Positions 36,079-44,328 of a DNA stretch of 64,000 nt are shown one piece after another. The DNA is from Cellulomonadaceae bacterium (GTDB taxonomy: Bacteria > Actinomycetota > Actinomycetes > Actinomycetales > Cellulomonadaceae): assembly GCA_031256435.1 (NCBI GenBank), contig JAIRQO010000038.1, positions 52,151 through 116,150 of the forward strand, in the 5' to 3' direction. Positions within the stretch are counted from its first letter, which is position 1; each line of letters starts with the position of its first letter. The position numbers and the translations under genes are program-made. Under the pieces are notes generated by a model that worked only from the letters and a program-made list of their open reading frames with translations, was not told where the DNA came from and searched no databases.

Positions 36079-36144
36079 GCATCATCGTCGTCGGAAGAAA
36101 AACAGCAATATCATGGGTACAACTGATATATCCTGCGACGATGG
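36079..36144. repeat. Repeat family C, intergenic copy with interrupted loop
   Basis: GCATCATCGTCGTCGGAAGA followed by AAAAC, then about 26 bases, then ATCCTGCGACGATGG. Without the intervening bases this matches the reverse complement of the copy inside metX (52914-52955). The two arms are inverted and can pair over CATCGTCG / CGACGATG. Confidence 0.6.
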
Positions 36145-36197
36145 TGACAACTGCGTACACGCCGTGACGGGACGCGCCTGTGGGTCAAGCGCAGAGG

Positions 36198-37493
36198 CTA
36201 CGAACCGGCAAAGGCGTCCTTGAGTTTGATCCTGCCGCCGGTGCGGAGCACGGCGTTGCTGTAGATGCGTCCGGCCACCCATACCAGCAGCGGAATCACG
36301 GCAATGGCGATGGCCAGGGCAATGAGTTGCTGCGGCACGGACACCACGCCGAGGGAGTCCCGGATGGGCATGAGCAGGGAGGATGCGCCGGGCACGTAGG
36401 AGAGCACGGTGGCAAAGTGGTTGGTGGGGTCCTGCGGGAGGACGGAGATGCCCACCATGTACGGGATCATCATGAACACGGTGACGGGCATGGTGACCGA
36501 ACCCACTTCTTCTTGGCGGCTGACCAGCGCGGCTAGGGCGGCAATGATGAGCGAGAAGATGGCGTACCCCACAATGAACCACACCAACGCCCAGGCCACC
36601 AGCGGGCCCATCTGGAGTGCCGAGGTGTCCAGCACGCCGGTAAAGTGCGAGGTCACAGCGGCGGCGCCAACTACCAGAGCCACTTGAAGCAGGCCTAGGA
36701 GACCGATTCCCAGCACCTTGCCTGCCATGAGTTGCGTGGGTTTCACGGTACTGAGCAGGAGCTCCACTACGCGGGAGGTTTTCTCCTCCACCACGCCTTG
36801 AGCCACGTATTGCGCGCTGAGCATGATGGAAATGGCCATGAGAATGCCCACCATCATGCCGGCAATGAGTTGACCGGCGTCCTGGTCATCCGGTTGTCCC
36901 AACGGGGTCACCGTGGCGTGCGCAGTCCCCACGGCGGCGGACACGGCAGCAGGGTCACCGCCAAGGTTGCTGACCTGAACCGCGAGCGCCTGTTGCTGGG
37001 CCACGCCGTTCAGTACAGCGGCCACGGTGGGGTCAATACGGGTGTCTACAAATACTTCCAGAGAACCATCTGCCGCCGGAACAACAAGCGCATCAAGGTC
37101 ACCGGCGGTCACCTTGTCCTTGGCTGCGGACTCGTCCGTGACGGTGGACACCGTGACATCCACCTCACTGGCCGTCATGGCGTGCTCCACCACAGTGGAG
37201 GTGGTGGGGTTGGTGGTGGCAATGGTGGTGGACGTGATTTCACCGGCTACCAGGTGGATCACCACCATGGAGAGCACCACGGCCAGGACCAGCACTGCGG
37301 TCAGGATACGGAAGGACTTCTGCTTGGCACGGGTAGTGATCTCGCGCTCGGCAATCAGCCAGATGGACTGGAGGTAGCCGAGGTTCTGTGGGGTTGGGGT
37401 GGTGGCCGGGGTGGCTACGGACTGGTTGGCTGCCGCGGGCGCGGCGGTCACAGCCGTGCCGGTAGCGGACGACGAGGTGGGCAACGTGGTCAT
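36198..37493 (-). CDS. ABC transporter permease, NatB-like
   Basis: 431 residues. An N-terminal membrane helix (FRILTAVLVLAVVLSMVVIHLV) is followed by an extracellular domain of about 150 residues. Then at least five more helices follow, beginning IAGMMVGILMAISIMLSAQY, with the ABC-2 pattern VEEKTSRVVELLLSTVKPTQLMAGK. This is the NatB/YhaP type, linked to sodium or antibiotic efflux. It is translationally coupled to the ATPase gene (four-base overlap). The Gln/Ala/Thr-rich N-terminal ~40 residues are not typical. Confidence 0.9.
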   Translation of the reverse strand: MTTLPTSSSATGTAVTAAPAAANQSVATPATTPTPQNLGYLQSIWLIAEREITTRAKQKSFRILTAVLVLAVVLSMVVIHLVAGEITSTTIATTNPTTSTVVEHAMTASEVDVTVSTVTDESAAKDKVTAGDLDALVVPAADGSLEVFVDTRIDPTVAAVLNGVAQQQALAVQVSNLGGDPAAVSAAVGTAHATVTPLGQPDDQDAGQLIAGMMVGILMAISIMLSAQYVAQGVVEEKTSRVVELLLSTVKPTQLMAGKVLGIGLLGLLQVALVVGAAAVTSHFTGVLDTSALQMGPLVAWALVWFIVGYAIFSLIIAALAALVSRQEEVGSVTMPVTVFMMIPYMVGISVLPQDPTNHFATVLSYVPGASSLLMPIRDSLGVVSVPQQLIALAIAIAVIPLLVWVAGRIYSNAVLRTGGRIKLKDAFAGS

Positions 37494-38467
37494 GAGGAGA
37501 CCTCCTGCGAGGAAACAACGTGGCGGTAGAGGTCAGTGAGCGAGGCTCGGGCCGGGGCAAACTCGCGCACCGGGCCAGCGGCAAGGGCCGCGTTGAGGAG
37601 CGCCTGGCCATCAGCCTCGGCGTCATCCTCCTTGGGGAGTTCCACTACGCAGCGCGAACCGTCCTGGCCAATCAGCGTGGCGTTCGGCACGGCGGCGAGC
37701 CACGAGGGGGCGCCGGTAGTGTCCGGTGCTGCTGTGTCTGATACGGCGCCCTCTGACACAGCGCCTTCTGACACAGCGCAGTCCACAACGAACCTTGGGG
37801 CTTCCGAGGCCCTGAGTTCATTGATGGTGCCGATGGCCACCATTAGGCCGTCCTTGATGATGCCCACGCGGTGGCACAGGCGCTCCACCAACTCCAGTTG
37901 GTGCGAGGAGAAAATCACGGGCACTCCGGCGGCGGAGCGCTCGGAAAGAACGCCACTCATCACGTCCACAGCAACCGGGTCCAGGCCGGAGAAAGGCTCG
38001 TCCAGAACCAGGATGCTGGGGTTGTGAACCAGCGCCGCGGCCAGCTGCACGCGTTGCTGGTTTCCGAGGCTGAGGGACTGCACTTCATCGTCGAGCCTTG
38101 CCTGAACGCCGAGCGTTTCCGCCCATTGTGCGGCCGAGGCGCGCGCGGCGGGGGCGGTCAAGCCATGCAGGCGAGCGAGGTATTCCAACTGCTCCCCCAC
38201 GTGCATTTTGGGGTAGAGGCCGCGCTCCTCCGGCATGTAGCCAATGTGGCGCCGGTCATCCAGCGTGATGGGGTGGCCATCCAGGGATACCGTGCCGGAA
38301 TCGCTGGCAAGGACGCCCAGGATGATGCGCATGGTGGTGGTTTTTCCTGCGCCGTTGGAGCCCACAAAGCCGAAGATCTCGCCAGGATTGACCGTGAACG
38401 AAACGCCGCCCAGGGCCTGGCGAGTCCCGTAGGACTTGGTCAGGGAATCGAGAGTCAGTACTGTCAC
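37490..38467 (-). CDS. ABC transporter ATP-binding protein, NatA-like
   Basis: About 325 residues from the GTG at 38467; the longer open frame has no conserved content. FGFVGSNGAGKTTTMRII is Walker A; QSLSLGNQQRVQLAAALVH is a variant ABC signature (SLGNQQ); SILVLDEPFSGLDPVA is Walker B. The C-terminal ~100 residues include a duplicated acidic stretch (SEGAVSEGAVSDTAAPDT). It energises the permease at 36198. The substrate is not apparent. Confidence 0.93.
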   Translation of the reverse strand: MTVLTLDSLTKSYGTRQALGGVSFTVNPGEIFGFVGSNGAGKTTTMRIILGVLASDSGTVSLDGHPITLDDRRHIGYMPEERGLYPKMHVGEQLEYLARLHGLTAPAARASAAQWAETLGVQARLDDEVQSLSLGNQQRVQLAAALVHNPSILVLDEPFSGLDPVAVDVMSGVLSERSAAGVPVIFSSHQLELVERLCHRVGIIKDGLMVAIGTINELRASEAPRFVVDCAVSEGAVSEGAVSDTAAPDTTGAPSWLAAVPNATLIGQDGSRCVVELPKEDDAEADGQALLNAALAAGPVREFAPARASLTDLYRHVVSSQEVSS

Positions 38468-38853
38468 AGTTGCGCATGGTGGCCCATTAAGGGACGGGCA
38501 GCCAAAGCGCGGGCGCGCCCGCGCGCGGCCCCCTGGCCCGATTTGCGTGCGTGTTTTCGGCGCCTCGGGGGTCTGAATTCCTCTGGCCGTCAGCCGACGG
38601 CTGTGCACCGGCGCTCAAGTTCGGGACGCTCCCCAAACCGAAGCGCACGCGCAAGAAGGCCAAGTAGTCCGATGTCAAAACCATACCTCTGAGGTAGAAT
38701 ATTGGCTTCTGAGATAATGACATTCAAAGTCTTGCCGACCCACACCCCGTGTAGACCACGCAGTCGACGATGCTGCCAGCCGAGATTCTGCGACGCTTCG
38801 CGCGCAGAATGACGGAGGTACATAGTTGGCAGGCGGAGAGTAGCGCGTCCCGG
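38468..38853. other. 386-base gap upstream of the ABC operon
   Basis: Contains a family A repeat at 38781-38815 and otherwise an A/T-richer stretch around 38680-38740 that may hold the promoter of the minus-strand ABC operon (TATTCTACCTCAGAGG region). No coding sequence with conserved content is seen. Confidence 0.5.
38781..38815. repeat. Palindromic repeat family A, intergenic copy
   Basis: CGAGATTCTGCGACGCTTCG then CGCGCAGAATGACGG. ATTCTGCG and CGCAGAAT form the stem. This is the cleanest and shortest copy and probably shows the basic unit. It lies 39 bases downstream of the end of the DUF4411 gene. Confidence 0.88.
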
Positions 38854-39345
38854 TCAGGGCTGCACGAGGTGTAACCCGAGTCTCCGGAAGAGGCGGTGTG
38901 GGTTCTGGTAGGGCACGTTGATGGCGGCGCAGGCGTTGGGGATGGGCACCTTCTTCTTGGCGTCATCGTGGCGGCGCTCGTGTGACACCACGGTGTGCCC
39001 AGCAGCGCCCGCAGCGGCGATCAGCCGCATGTCCGCAGAGCCGAGAAACTCGCTAATCGCCTCCGGGCGGAAGTGATCGGACCGGCCAGCGGCCCACATG
39101 GAGAGTTGCGTCACTGATGCCAACTTCTCCACAGTGTCAGGCAACCAGAACGTACTCGGGAGTCCGCTGACCCAGGCTGCTAGGTCATCGTTACCGGCAG
39201 TCATCTCGCTGCGCACCTCGGGGACGGAGGCGAGGTTTCCTGCGGCGTTCTGGTCCGTGACCCATTCCCAGAAGCCCGGGGCGGTGTCAAACCCGTAGTA
39301 GGTGTTCTTGGCCTCGATGAAAACGTTGGTGTCCAGCAGGTACAT
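38854..39345 (-). CDS. DUF4411 (PIN-like) protein, putative toxin partner
   Basis: 163 residues. MYLLDTNVFIEAKNTYYGFD is the DUF4411 N-terminus, with the first Asp of a PIN-like nuclease site; later acidic sites are in FLGSADMRLIAAA and VVSHERRHDD. The C-terminal VPIPNACAAINVPYQNPHRLF is characteristic: Lys/Pro/Asn then the NVxxxxxxxLFRxLG pattern. It starts two bases after the stop of the HTH/ImmA gene, so the pair is one operon. DUF4411 genes are regularly paired with ImmA/IrrE genes and the pair is considered a toxin-antitoxin-like module. Activity unproven. Confidence 0.86.
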   Translation of the reverse strand: MYLLDTNVFIEAKNTYYGFDTAPGFWEWVTDQNAAGNLASVPEVRSEMTAGNDDLAAWVSGLPSTFWLPDTVEKLASVTQLSMWAAGRSDHFRPEAISEFLGSADMRLIAAAGAAGHTVVSHERRHDDAKKKVPIPNACAAINVPYQNPHRLFRRLGLHLVQP

Positions 39346-39347
39346 GC

Positions 39348-40499
39348 CTACACCCCCAACTTCTCGGCGTAGGTGTCCAACATGGTGGCGCTGCTGAATC
39401 CGAGGAGACGCAGCGCATCGGTGTAGGAGGTGCCACCCTCGTAGGTGTCCGCGATGATCGCGCGGGCAAAGCGAGCACTGATCCGGAACTTCTGGTTGTT
39501 CCAGTGGTTTCCGCCAGAGCGGGCCGGAGCTTCATCAACAATGCGCATGATGCGGTCACGCTCGGCCTGGTATCGGTCGTCGAACCCATTGCGTGGGATC
39601 AGTGCCAGAGACCGCATGCGGACCAGAATTGTCAGCGTGCTGGCGTTATACCGCTTGGACAGGGCATCAAGCGTTTCTGTGGTGATCTCGCCGGAAGAAG
39701 TATGCGCCCGCAGGTCCGCTGCAGGCACCAGCACCTCGGCGGCAAAGGCGTTGCACCAACGTTCGGCGTCGTTTGGCGGAGCATCCGTCAGGGACCACTC
39801 GGAAACGCCGGACTCGCGGCGCAGGATGTGGCCTAACTCGTGGAAGAAGGTGAACAACTGCGCACCCTTGGAGTCCTTGGCATTCACAAAGATCAGCGGG
39901 GCGTAATCGTCGGACAGAGAGAATCCTCGGAACTCTTCGTTGTCCAGCGGGCGGTGGGTGTTATTTCCAACAATCCCGGCAAAGATGGCAATCCCGCCAA
40001 GGTTCTCGAACCTGTCTCTTACAAGGTTTCGGACATCGTCACGGGTCAGTTTCTGCCGTTGGGATACTTCGAATCCCAAGGTGGCTCGGGCCCATTGTGC
40101 GGCTTGCTCGGGCGTTTGATCGCGAGCACTACCCACGAGCGCTACAGGCTCGAGGCCCACTCGTGTTGCGTAGTCATGGAACCAGTTCTGGCGCCGCTGG
40201 CTGGTCTGCAAGGAGTCAAGAAGTTCTTGGCTCGGGCGGTGCGCTGGGCCACCGGGTCCAACACGGAAGTCAGCCACCGGTAACTCCACGGGCAGCGGTT
40301 CCGGGAGGAAGAGCGCACCGAATGGCACGTGTGCCCACGTGGCGATCTGCTCCACCTGGCGAAGGGTCGGCTGAAGAGAGCCACTGATCCACTTGGGCCA
40401 GGACTTGAACTTCACGGCAGCCCCGCCGTTACTTTGGCCTGCGCGCTCCTGTGCCCACTCCAGTACGGCAGGAGCCACCGGAACGCGAAGTGCGGTCAT
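39348..40499 (-). CDS. HTH + ImmA/IrrE metallopeptidase-domain protein
   Basis: 383 residues. An N-terminal XRE-like HTH part (about 5-70) contains WPKWISGSLQPTLRQVEQIA and VPFGALFLPEP, typical of COG2856 proteins. The zinc peptidase motif HELGHILRRESG lies near residue 220, with the third ligand in DAERWCNAFAAEVLVPAAD. A C-terminal domain (NHWNNQKFRISARFARAII onward) is shared by partners of DUF4411. Likely acts as antitoxin and regulator for the adjacent DUF4411 gene; peptidase activity towards it is a possibility, not shown. An AGGAGGTCACC ribosome site precedes the ATG. Confidence 0.9.
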   Translation of the reverse strand: MTALRVPVAPAVLEWAQERAGQSNGGAAVKFKSWPKWISGSLQPTLRQVEQIATWAHVPFGALFLPEPLPVELPVADFRVGPGGPAHRPSQELLDSLQTSQRRQNWFHDYATRVGLEPVALVGSARDQTPEQAAQWARATLGFEVSQRQKLTRDDVRNLVRDRFENLGGIAIFAGIVGNNTHRPLDNEEFRGFSLSDDYAPLIFVNAKDSKGAQLFTFFHELGHILRRESGVSEWSLTDAPPNDAERWCNAFAAEVLVPAADLRAHTSSGEITTETLDALSKRYNASTLTILVRMRSLALIPRNGFDDRYQAERDRIMRIVDEAPARSGGNHWNNQKFRISARFARAIIADTYEGGTSYTDALRLLGFSSATMLDTYAEKLGV

Positions 40500-40633
40500 C
40501 GGTGACCTCCTTTCTGGCCCTGCGAGCCTGAGCCGTACAGCAGTTTCCCCCTACCTTACCGGACGCTGGGAGCGGTACGGTTGGATACCGGGCGTGCCTT
40601 CTCGTCGGACGGCTGCCTCGTCGAGCCGTTGCC

Positions 40634-41206
40634 TCAGCGGGCGGCGGCGCCTCGGCGGCGGAGCATGGTGGCTACCAGGACTACCAGGACGCCGCTGGTG
40701 GCGGCAAAGACGGGGACGGCAAACTGGCTGACGGTGCGGGGAATGTAGTTCACCACGCGGCCGATGAGTTCCTCGGTGTCAAAGCGGTACTCGGAGCCCG
40801 GCACAGCATCGGCGCTGGTCACCAGGGCGATGACTTGATCGGCATCGTCGAAGTACATGTGCGTGAGGCGCCGGACAACCTGATCCTCGCCCTGATAATG
40901 GGCCACCACGTCCCCCACCGCCAGGTACGCCGGCGCCACGGGATGGGCCAGCGCTACGTCTCCGCTGGAGATGGAGGGGGCCATGGCTTCCGAGGTCACC
41001 ACCACGTGCGAGCCGCCAGACAGCCGCGGCGTGATGCCCAACGCCATCACCAGCCCCAGAATGAACATCAGCACCAGAGTTCCCACCACATGCCAGCCGG
41101 TGGGCCGTGGTCGCGTGGTGGAGGCGTGTTCCACCGTGGGATCAACAGGACGCTCAACTGGACGCTCACCTGCGCGCTGAATTATTCGCTCAACTGTGCG
41201 TTCCAC
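40634..41206 (-). CDS. Signal peptidase I (S26)-like membrane protein, probably inactive
   Basis: 190 residues. A charged N-terminus with repeated ERxVERPV units precedes a first membrane helix (VGTLVLMFILGLVMALGI) and, at the end, a second (FAVPVFAATSGVLVVLVATM). Between them VVVTSEAMAPSISSGDVALA aligns with the S26 box VxSGSMxPTIxxGDxV, but the catalytic Ser is Ala (AMAP). The next box, where Lys or His is needed, reads QVVRRLTH. VTSADAVPGSEYRFDTEELIG matches the TKGDAN...D...IIG segment of SipW-like peptidases. So the fold is SipW-like but both catalytic residues appear lost. Function unknown. Confidence 0.8.
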   Translation of the reverse strand: MERTVERIIQRAGERPVERPVDPTVEHASTTRPRPTGWHVVGTLVLMFILGLVMALGITPRLSGGSHVVVTSEAMAPSISSGDVALAHPVAPAYLAVGDVVAHYQGEDQVVRRLTHMYFDDADQVIALVTSADAVPGSEYRFDTEELIGRVVNYIPRTVSQFAVPVFAATSGVLVVLVATMLRRRGAAAR

Positions 41207-41348
41207 GATGCCTCCCCACTCGATGCTTCCTCACGCCGGTACTAACACAGCGGATAATGCCAGGAAATCTGCACTGACCTGGAACACTGCCGGGATAACC
41301 AGTGCGTGCTGCGTGGTACCACTGGTGCCCGCGCCTCGGGGGCGCCGT

Positions 41349-41888
41349 TCAGCGCCGCACCAGCGTACGGAAGCGGTAACGCACCCCGCCTTTGACGGAT
41401 TCCTCCCAAGGACCCCGTGCAGCTTCCCGCCACGCCTCCGGGTCCACAACCGGTGCAAAGGTGTCCCCCGCCACCGCGAGATCCACATCCGTCACCTCCA
41501 GCCGATCCGCCAAACCCGCGTCCAGCACCTGCTGATACACCGTGGCCCCGCCCATCACCCACGTCAACTCGCCTCCGGGGGCCTGTGCAGCAACCCGCAA
41601 GGCGGCTTCCAGGGAATGTTCGACGACGATGCCGTCACCACCCGCCTCGGGGAATTCCACCTCCGCGGTGGCCGGAGCGAGGATCACGTTGGTTCGGCCA
41701 GGAAGCGGCTTACGCGGAAGCGAGTTCCACGTGGCCAAGCCCATCACCACGGGATGCCCACGCGTGAGGTTTTTAAAGTGGGCAAAATCTTCCGGAACAT
41801 GCCACGGGATGGCATTGGCCGCTCCGATGACTGGACGAGCATCGTCGCAGATGGCTTGCGCCCAGATCATCGCCACGTCCGTTGGCAT
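41349..41888 (-). CDS. folA: Dihydrofolate reductase
   Basis: 179 residues. IWAQAICDDARPVIGAANAI, IPWHVPEDFAHFKNLTRGHP (active-site acidic residue in PEDF), VVMGLATWNSLPRKPLPGRTNVIL and VMGGATVYQQVLDAG show the fold. It uses NADPH to make tetrahydrofolate, restoring the cofactor used by ThyA. It follows thyA with 14 bases between, so they form one unit. Confidence 0.96.
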   Translation of the reverse strand: MPTDVAMIWAQAICDDARPVIGAANAIPWHVPEDFAHFKNLTRGHPVVMGLATWNSLPRKPLPGRTNVILAPATAEVEFPEAGGDGIVVEHSLEAALRVAAQAPGGELTWVMGGATVYQQVLDAGLADRLEVTDVDLAVAGDTFAPVVDPEAWREAARGPWEESVKGGVRYRFRTLVRR

Positions 41889-41902
41889 ACTATTTTCCTT
41901 CC

Positions 41903-42745
41903 CTATACCGCCACCAGGCCCCTGATGAGCGGGTGGTGCTGATAGTCCGTGACCTGCACGTCCGCATACTCGTAGGCGTCAATGCTGTCCCTGGGCGCCA
42001 GGTCCAGCCGAGGGTACGGGTAGGGCTCGCGGCTGAGTTGGAGGGCCACCTGCTCGTGGTGGTTGTCATAGATGTGGCAATCGCCGCCGGTCCACACAAA
42101 ATCGCCCACGTCCAGGCCGGCCTGCGCGGCCACCATGTGCGTCAGCAAGGAATAGGAGGCAATGTTGAACGGGACGCCCAGGAACAGATCCGCCGAGCGC
42201 TGGTACAACTGGCAACTGAGTTTCCCGTCCGCCACATAGAACTGGAACAGCAGGTGGCACGGCGGCAGCGCCATCTGATCAATCATGGCCACGTTCCAGG
42301 CCGAGACAATGTGGCGGCGAGAATCGGGCGTGGTCCGCAGGTCCTCAATCACGCGGGCAATCTGGTCAATGTGTGTGCCGTCAGGCGCAGGCCAGGAACG
42401 CCACTGCACGCCATACACGGGCCCCAACTCGCCGTCCGGCGAGGCCCACTCGTTCCAAATCCGCACGCCGTTGTCCTGCAACCACGTCACGTTGGACTCT
42501 CCCCGCAGGAACCATAGCAACTCATACACCACGGATTTCAGGTGGACTTTCTTAGTGGTAATCAGCGGGAATCCCTGGCTCAGGTCATACCGAATCTGGC
42601 GCCCAAACACGGAGGTGGTACCGGTGCCCGTTCGGTCCCCCTTGCGCGTGCCGTTCGCGAGGACGTCGCGCAGGAGGTCCTCATACGGGGTGGGGATGGT
42701 GTCACTGATGTTCTGCGACGAACGTGAGGGCACAGTATCCAGCAT
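41903..42745 (-). CDS. thyA: Thymidylate synthase
   Basis: 280 residues from the ATG at 42745. It methylates dUMP to dTMP using methylene-tetrahydrofolate. [19 protein letters not shown] is the phosphate-binding Arg region; [20 protein letters not shown] follows; [14 protein letters not shown] contains the nucleophile Cys; [20 protein letters not shown] is the dUMP-binding segment. Its first ~15 residues ([13 protein letters not shown]) are a short extension. The folA pairing is classical. Confidence 0.97.
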   Translation of the reverse strand: MLDTVPSRSSQNISDTIPTPYEDLLRDVLANGTRKGDRTGTGTTSVFGRQIRYDLSQGFPLITTKKVHLKSVVYELLWFLRGESNVTWLQDNGVRIWNEWASPDGELGPVYGVQWRSWPAPDGTHIDQIARVIEDLRTTPDSRRHIVSAWNVAMIDQMALPPCHLLFQFYVADGKLSCQLYQRSADLFLGVPFNIASYSLLTHMVAAQAGLDVGDFVWTGGDCHIYDNHHEQVALQLSREPYPYPRLDLAPRDSIDAYEYADVQVTDYQHHPLIRGLVAV

Positions 42746-42805
42746 ATGCCGCAGTCTAGGGGTGGCAATCCAGTGGATTTCCCGTGCGGCACTACGCTTG
42801 CGGCC

Positions 42806-44260
42806 ATGATGACACCGAGCGATCTTGCCTCCCGCCTCCCGGAGTTCACTGCTGCGTACCACGCGCTTCAAGCCCTAGGGTTGGCGCTGGATCTCACGCG
42901 CGGCAAGCCTTCGGCCGAGCAACTCGCGCTATCCGAGCCTCTGTTGTCCCTGCCGGGTGCGGGCGTCCACACGGATTCCACGGGTGTTGATGTGCGCAAT
43001 TATGGCGGTGATCTGGGCGGGTTGGCTATTCGCGAGATCTTTGCCGAACTCCACCAGGTGCCGGTGGACAACTTTTTGGCGCTGTCCAACGCGTCGCTCA
43101 ACATCATGTATGACGTGTTGGCCTTTGCCATGATGTTTGGGGTTCCAGGCGGTGACGGACCGTGGATGCGTGCTGGGCATGGGGGTGCTGGACGCCGGGG
43201 CGGTGGCTGCCGTGGTGGCGGAGGGAGATGCGGCTGTGGTGGTGGGCGTGGTGCTGGCGCTGGTGGACGCAGTGTTGACGCGCGAGGGCTGGACATTGCT
43301 GGGCCTGGTGCTGCTGGGCCTGGTGTTGCTGGGCCGAGGGCTGGCGCTCCGGGGGTTGCAGGGCCGAGCGCAGTCAAAGTGATCTGCCCCGTTCCTGGGT
43401 ATGACCGCCACCACTCGGTGTGCGAGGCCATGGGCATCGAGATGATCTCCGTGCCCATGCGTCCCAACGGACCGGATATTGACGCCGTGGAACAGTTGGT
43501 GGCCGCCGATCCCACCATCAAGGCCATGTGGGTAGTGCCCACCTACGCCAACCCCACGGGATACACGGTGACGGATGACGTGGCTCGTCGTCTAGCAACA
43601 ATGCCCACCGCCGCCCCGGATTTCCGGATTCTGTGGGACAACGCCTACGCGGTTCATCACTTGACTGAAACCGCCGTGCCGTCTGCGGACATTGGCCGGT
43701 TCTGTGCCGAAGCGGGCAACCCGGACCGCTGGTTGTACTTTGCCTCCACGTCTAAGATCACCTTGCCCGGCGCGGGCGTGGCCTTCTTTGGCGGCTCGGA
43801 CGCCAACGTGGCGTGGCTGCGAAAACGCAAGAGTTTCCAGACCATCGGCCCAGACAAGATCAATCACTTGCGTCACGCCATGTTCTTGGACTCACCCCAG
43901 GCCGTGCTGGACCACATGGACAAGCACCGGGAGATTTTAGCGCCCAAGTTCCAGGCCGTGCTGCGGATTCTTGGCGATCAGTTGAGCGGGATTGAGGGCG
44001 TCACGTGGACCACGCCGCTTGGTGGCTACTTTGTGTCCTTGGACGTGGTTCCGGGAACGGCCGCGCGCGTGGTGGAGCTGGCAAGCCAAGCAGGCGTGGC
44101 CCTCACTCCTGCTGGTGCCACGTTCCCGTACGGCAAGGACCCGTTGGACCAGAACATTCGCTTGTCCCCGTCCATGCCTCCGTTGGCTGACGTAGAGGCG
44201 GCCATGGAAGCCGTGACCACGTGCGTGCTACTGGCTGCGGCTGAGGTGGCAGCGAGGTAA
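42806..44260 (+). CDS. Aspartate-aminotransferase-type PLP enzyme with low-complexity insertion
   Basis: About 484 residues from the ATG at 42806. [71 protein letters not shown] and [20 protein letters not shown] (PLP Lys in TSK) match the Corynebacterium AspT group (Pfam Asp_aminotransf). Between MMFGVPGG and [10 protein letters not shown] lie about 75 residues, first Gly/Arg/Cys-rich, then repeats of AGPGVAGP; relatives have only a few residues here. The insertion is coded by 43150-43385 and includes 18-base repeats of GCTGGGCCTGGTG type. The protein is otherwise complete. Divergent from thyA. Confidence 0.87.
   Translation: MMTPSDLASRLPEFTAAYHALQALGLALDLTRGKPSAEQLALSEPLLSLPGAGVHTDSTGVDVRNYGGDLGGLAIREIFAELHQVPVDNFLALSNASLNIMYDVLAFAMMFGVPGGDGPWMRAGHGGAGRRGGGCRGGGGRCGCGGGRGAGAGGRSVDARGLDIAGPGAAGPGVAGPRAGAPGVAGPSAVKVICPVPGYDRHHSVCEAMGIEMISVPMRPNGPDIDAVEQLVAADPTIKAMWVVPTYANPTGYTVTDDVARRLATMPTAAPDFRILWDNAYAVHHLTETAVPSADIGRFCAEAGNPDRWLYFASTSKITLPGAGVAFFGGSDANVAWLRKRKSFQTIGPDKINHLRHAMFLDSPQAVLDHMDKHREILAPKFQAVLRILGDQLSGIEGVTWTTPLGGYFVSLDVVPGTAARVVELASQAGVALTPAGATFPYGKDPLDQNIRLSPSMPPLADVEAAMEAVTTCVLLAAAEVAAR
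43150..43385. repeat. GC-rich repetitive insertion in the aminotransferase gene
   Basis: Very G-rich sequence with GGTGGC/GGTGGG triplets followed by tandem GCTGGGCCTGGTGCTGCT-type 18-base units. It keeps the coding frame. An alternative frame over the same bases encodes a hydrophobic peptide but has no start site or conservation. Confidence 0.75.
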
Positions 44261-44328
44261 GCCAGCGGCGGGGTAAGCCGGCGGCGCACATGATGCTTCG
44301 AGATAGACGCCCCCGGGGAATGAAGGAC

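Noticed and set aside
43137..43382. Hydrophobic small protein in another frame of the aminotransferase insertion
   Set aside because: It arises from the GC-rich repeats (Leu/Gly/Val runs); there is no ribosome site and no conservation.
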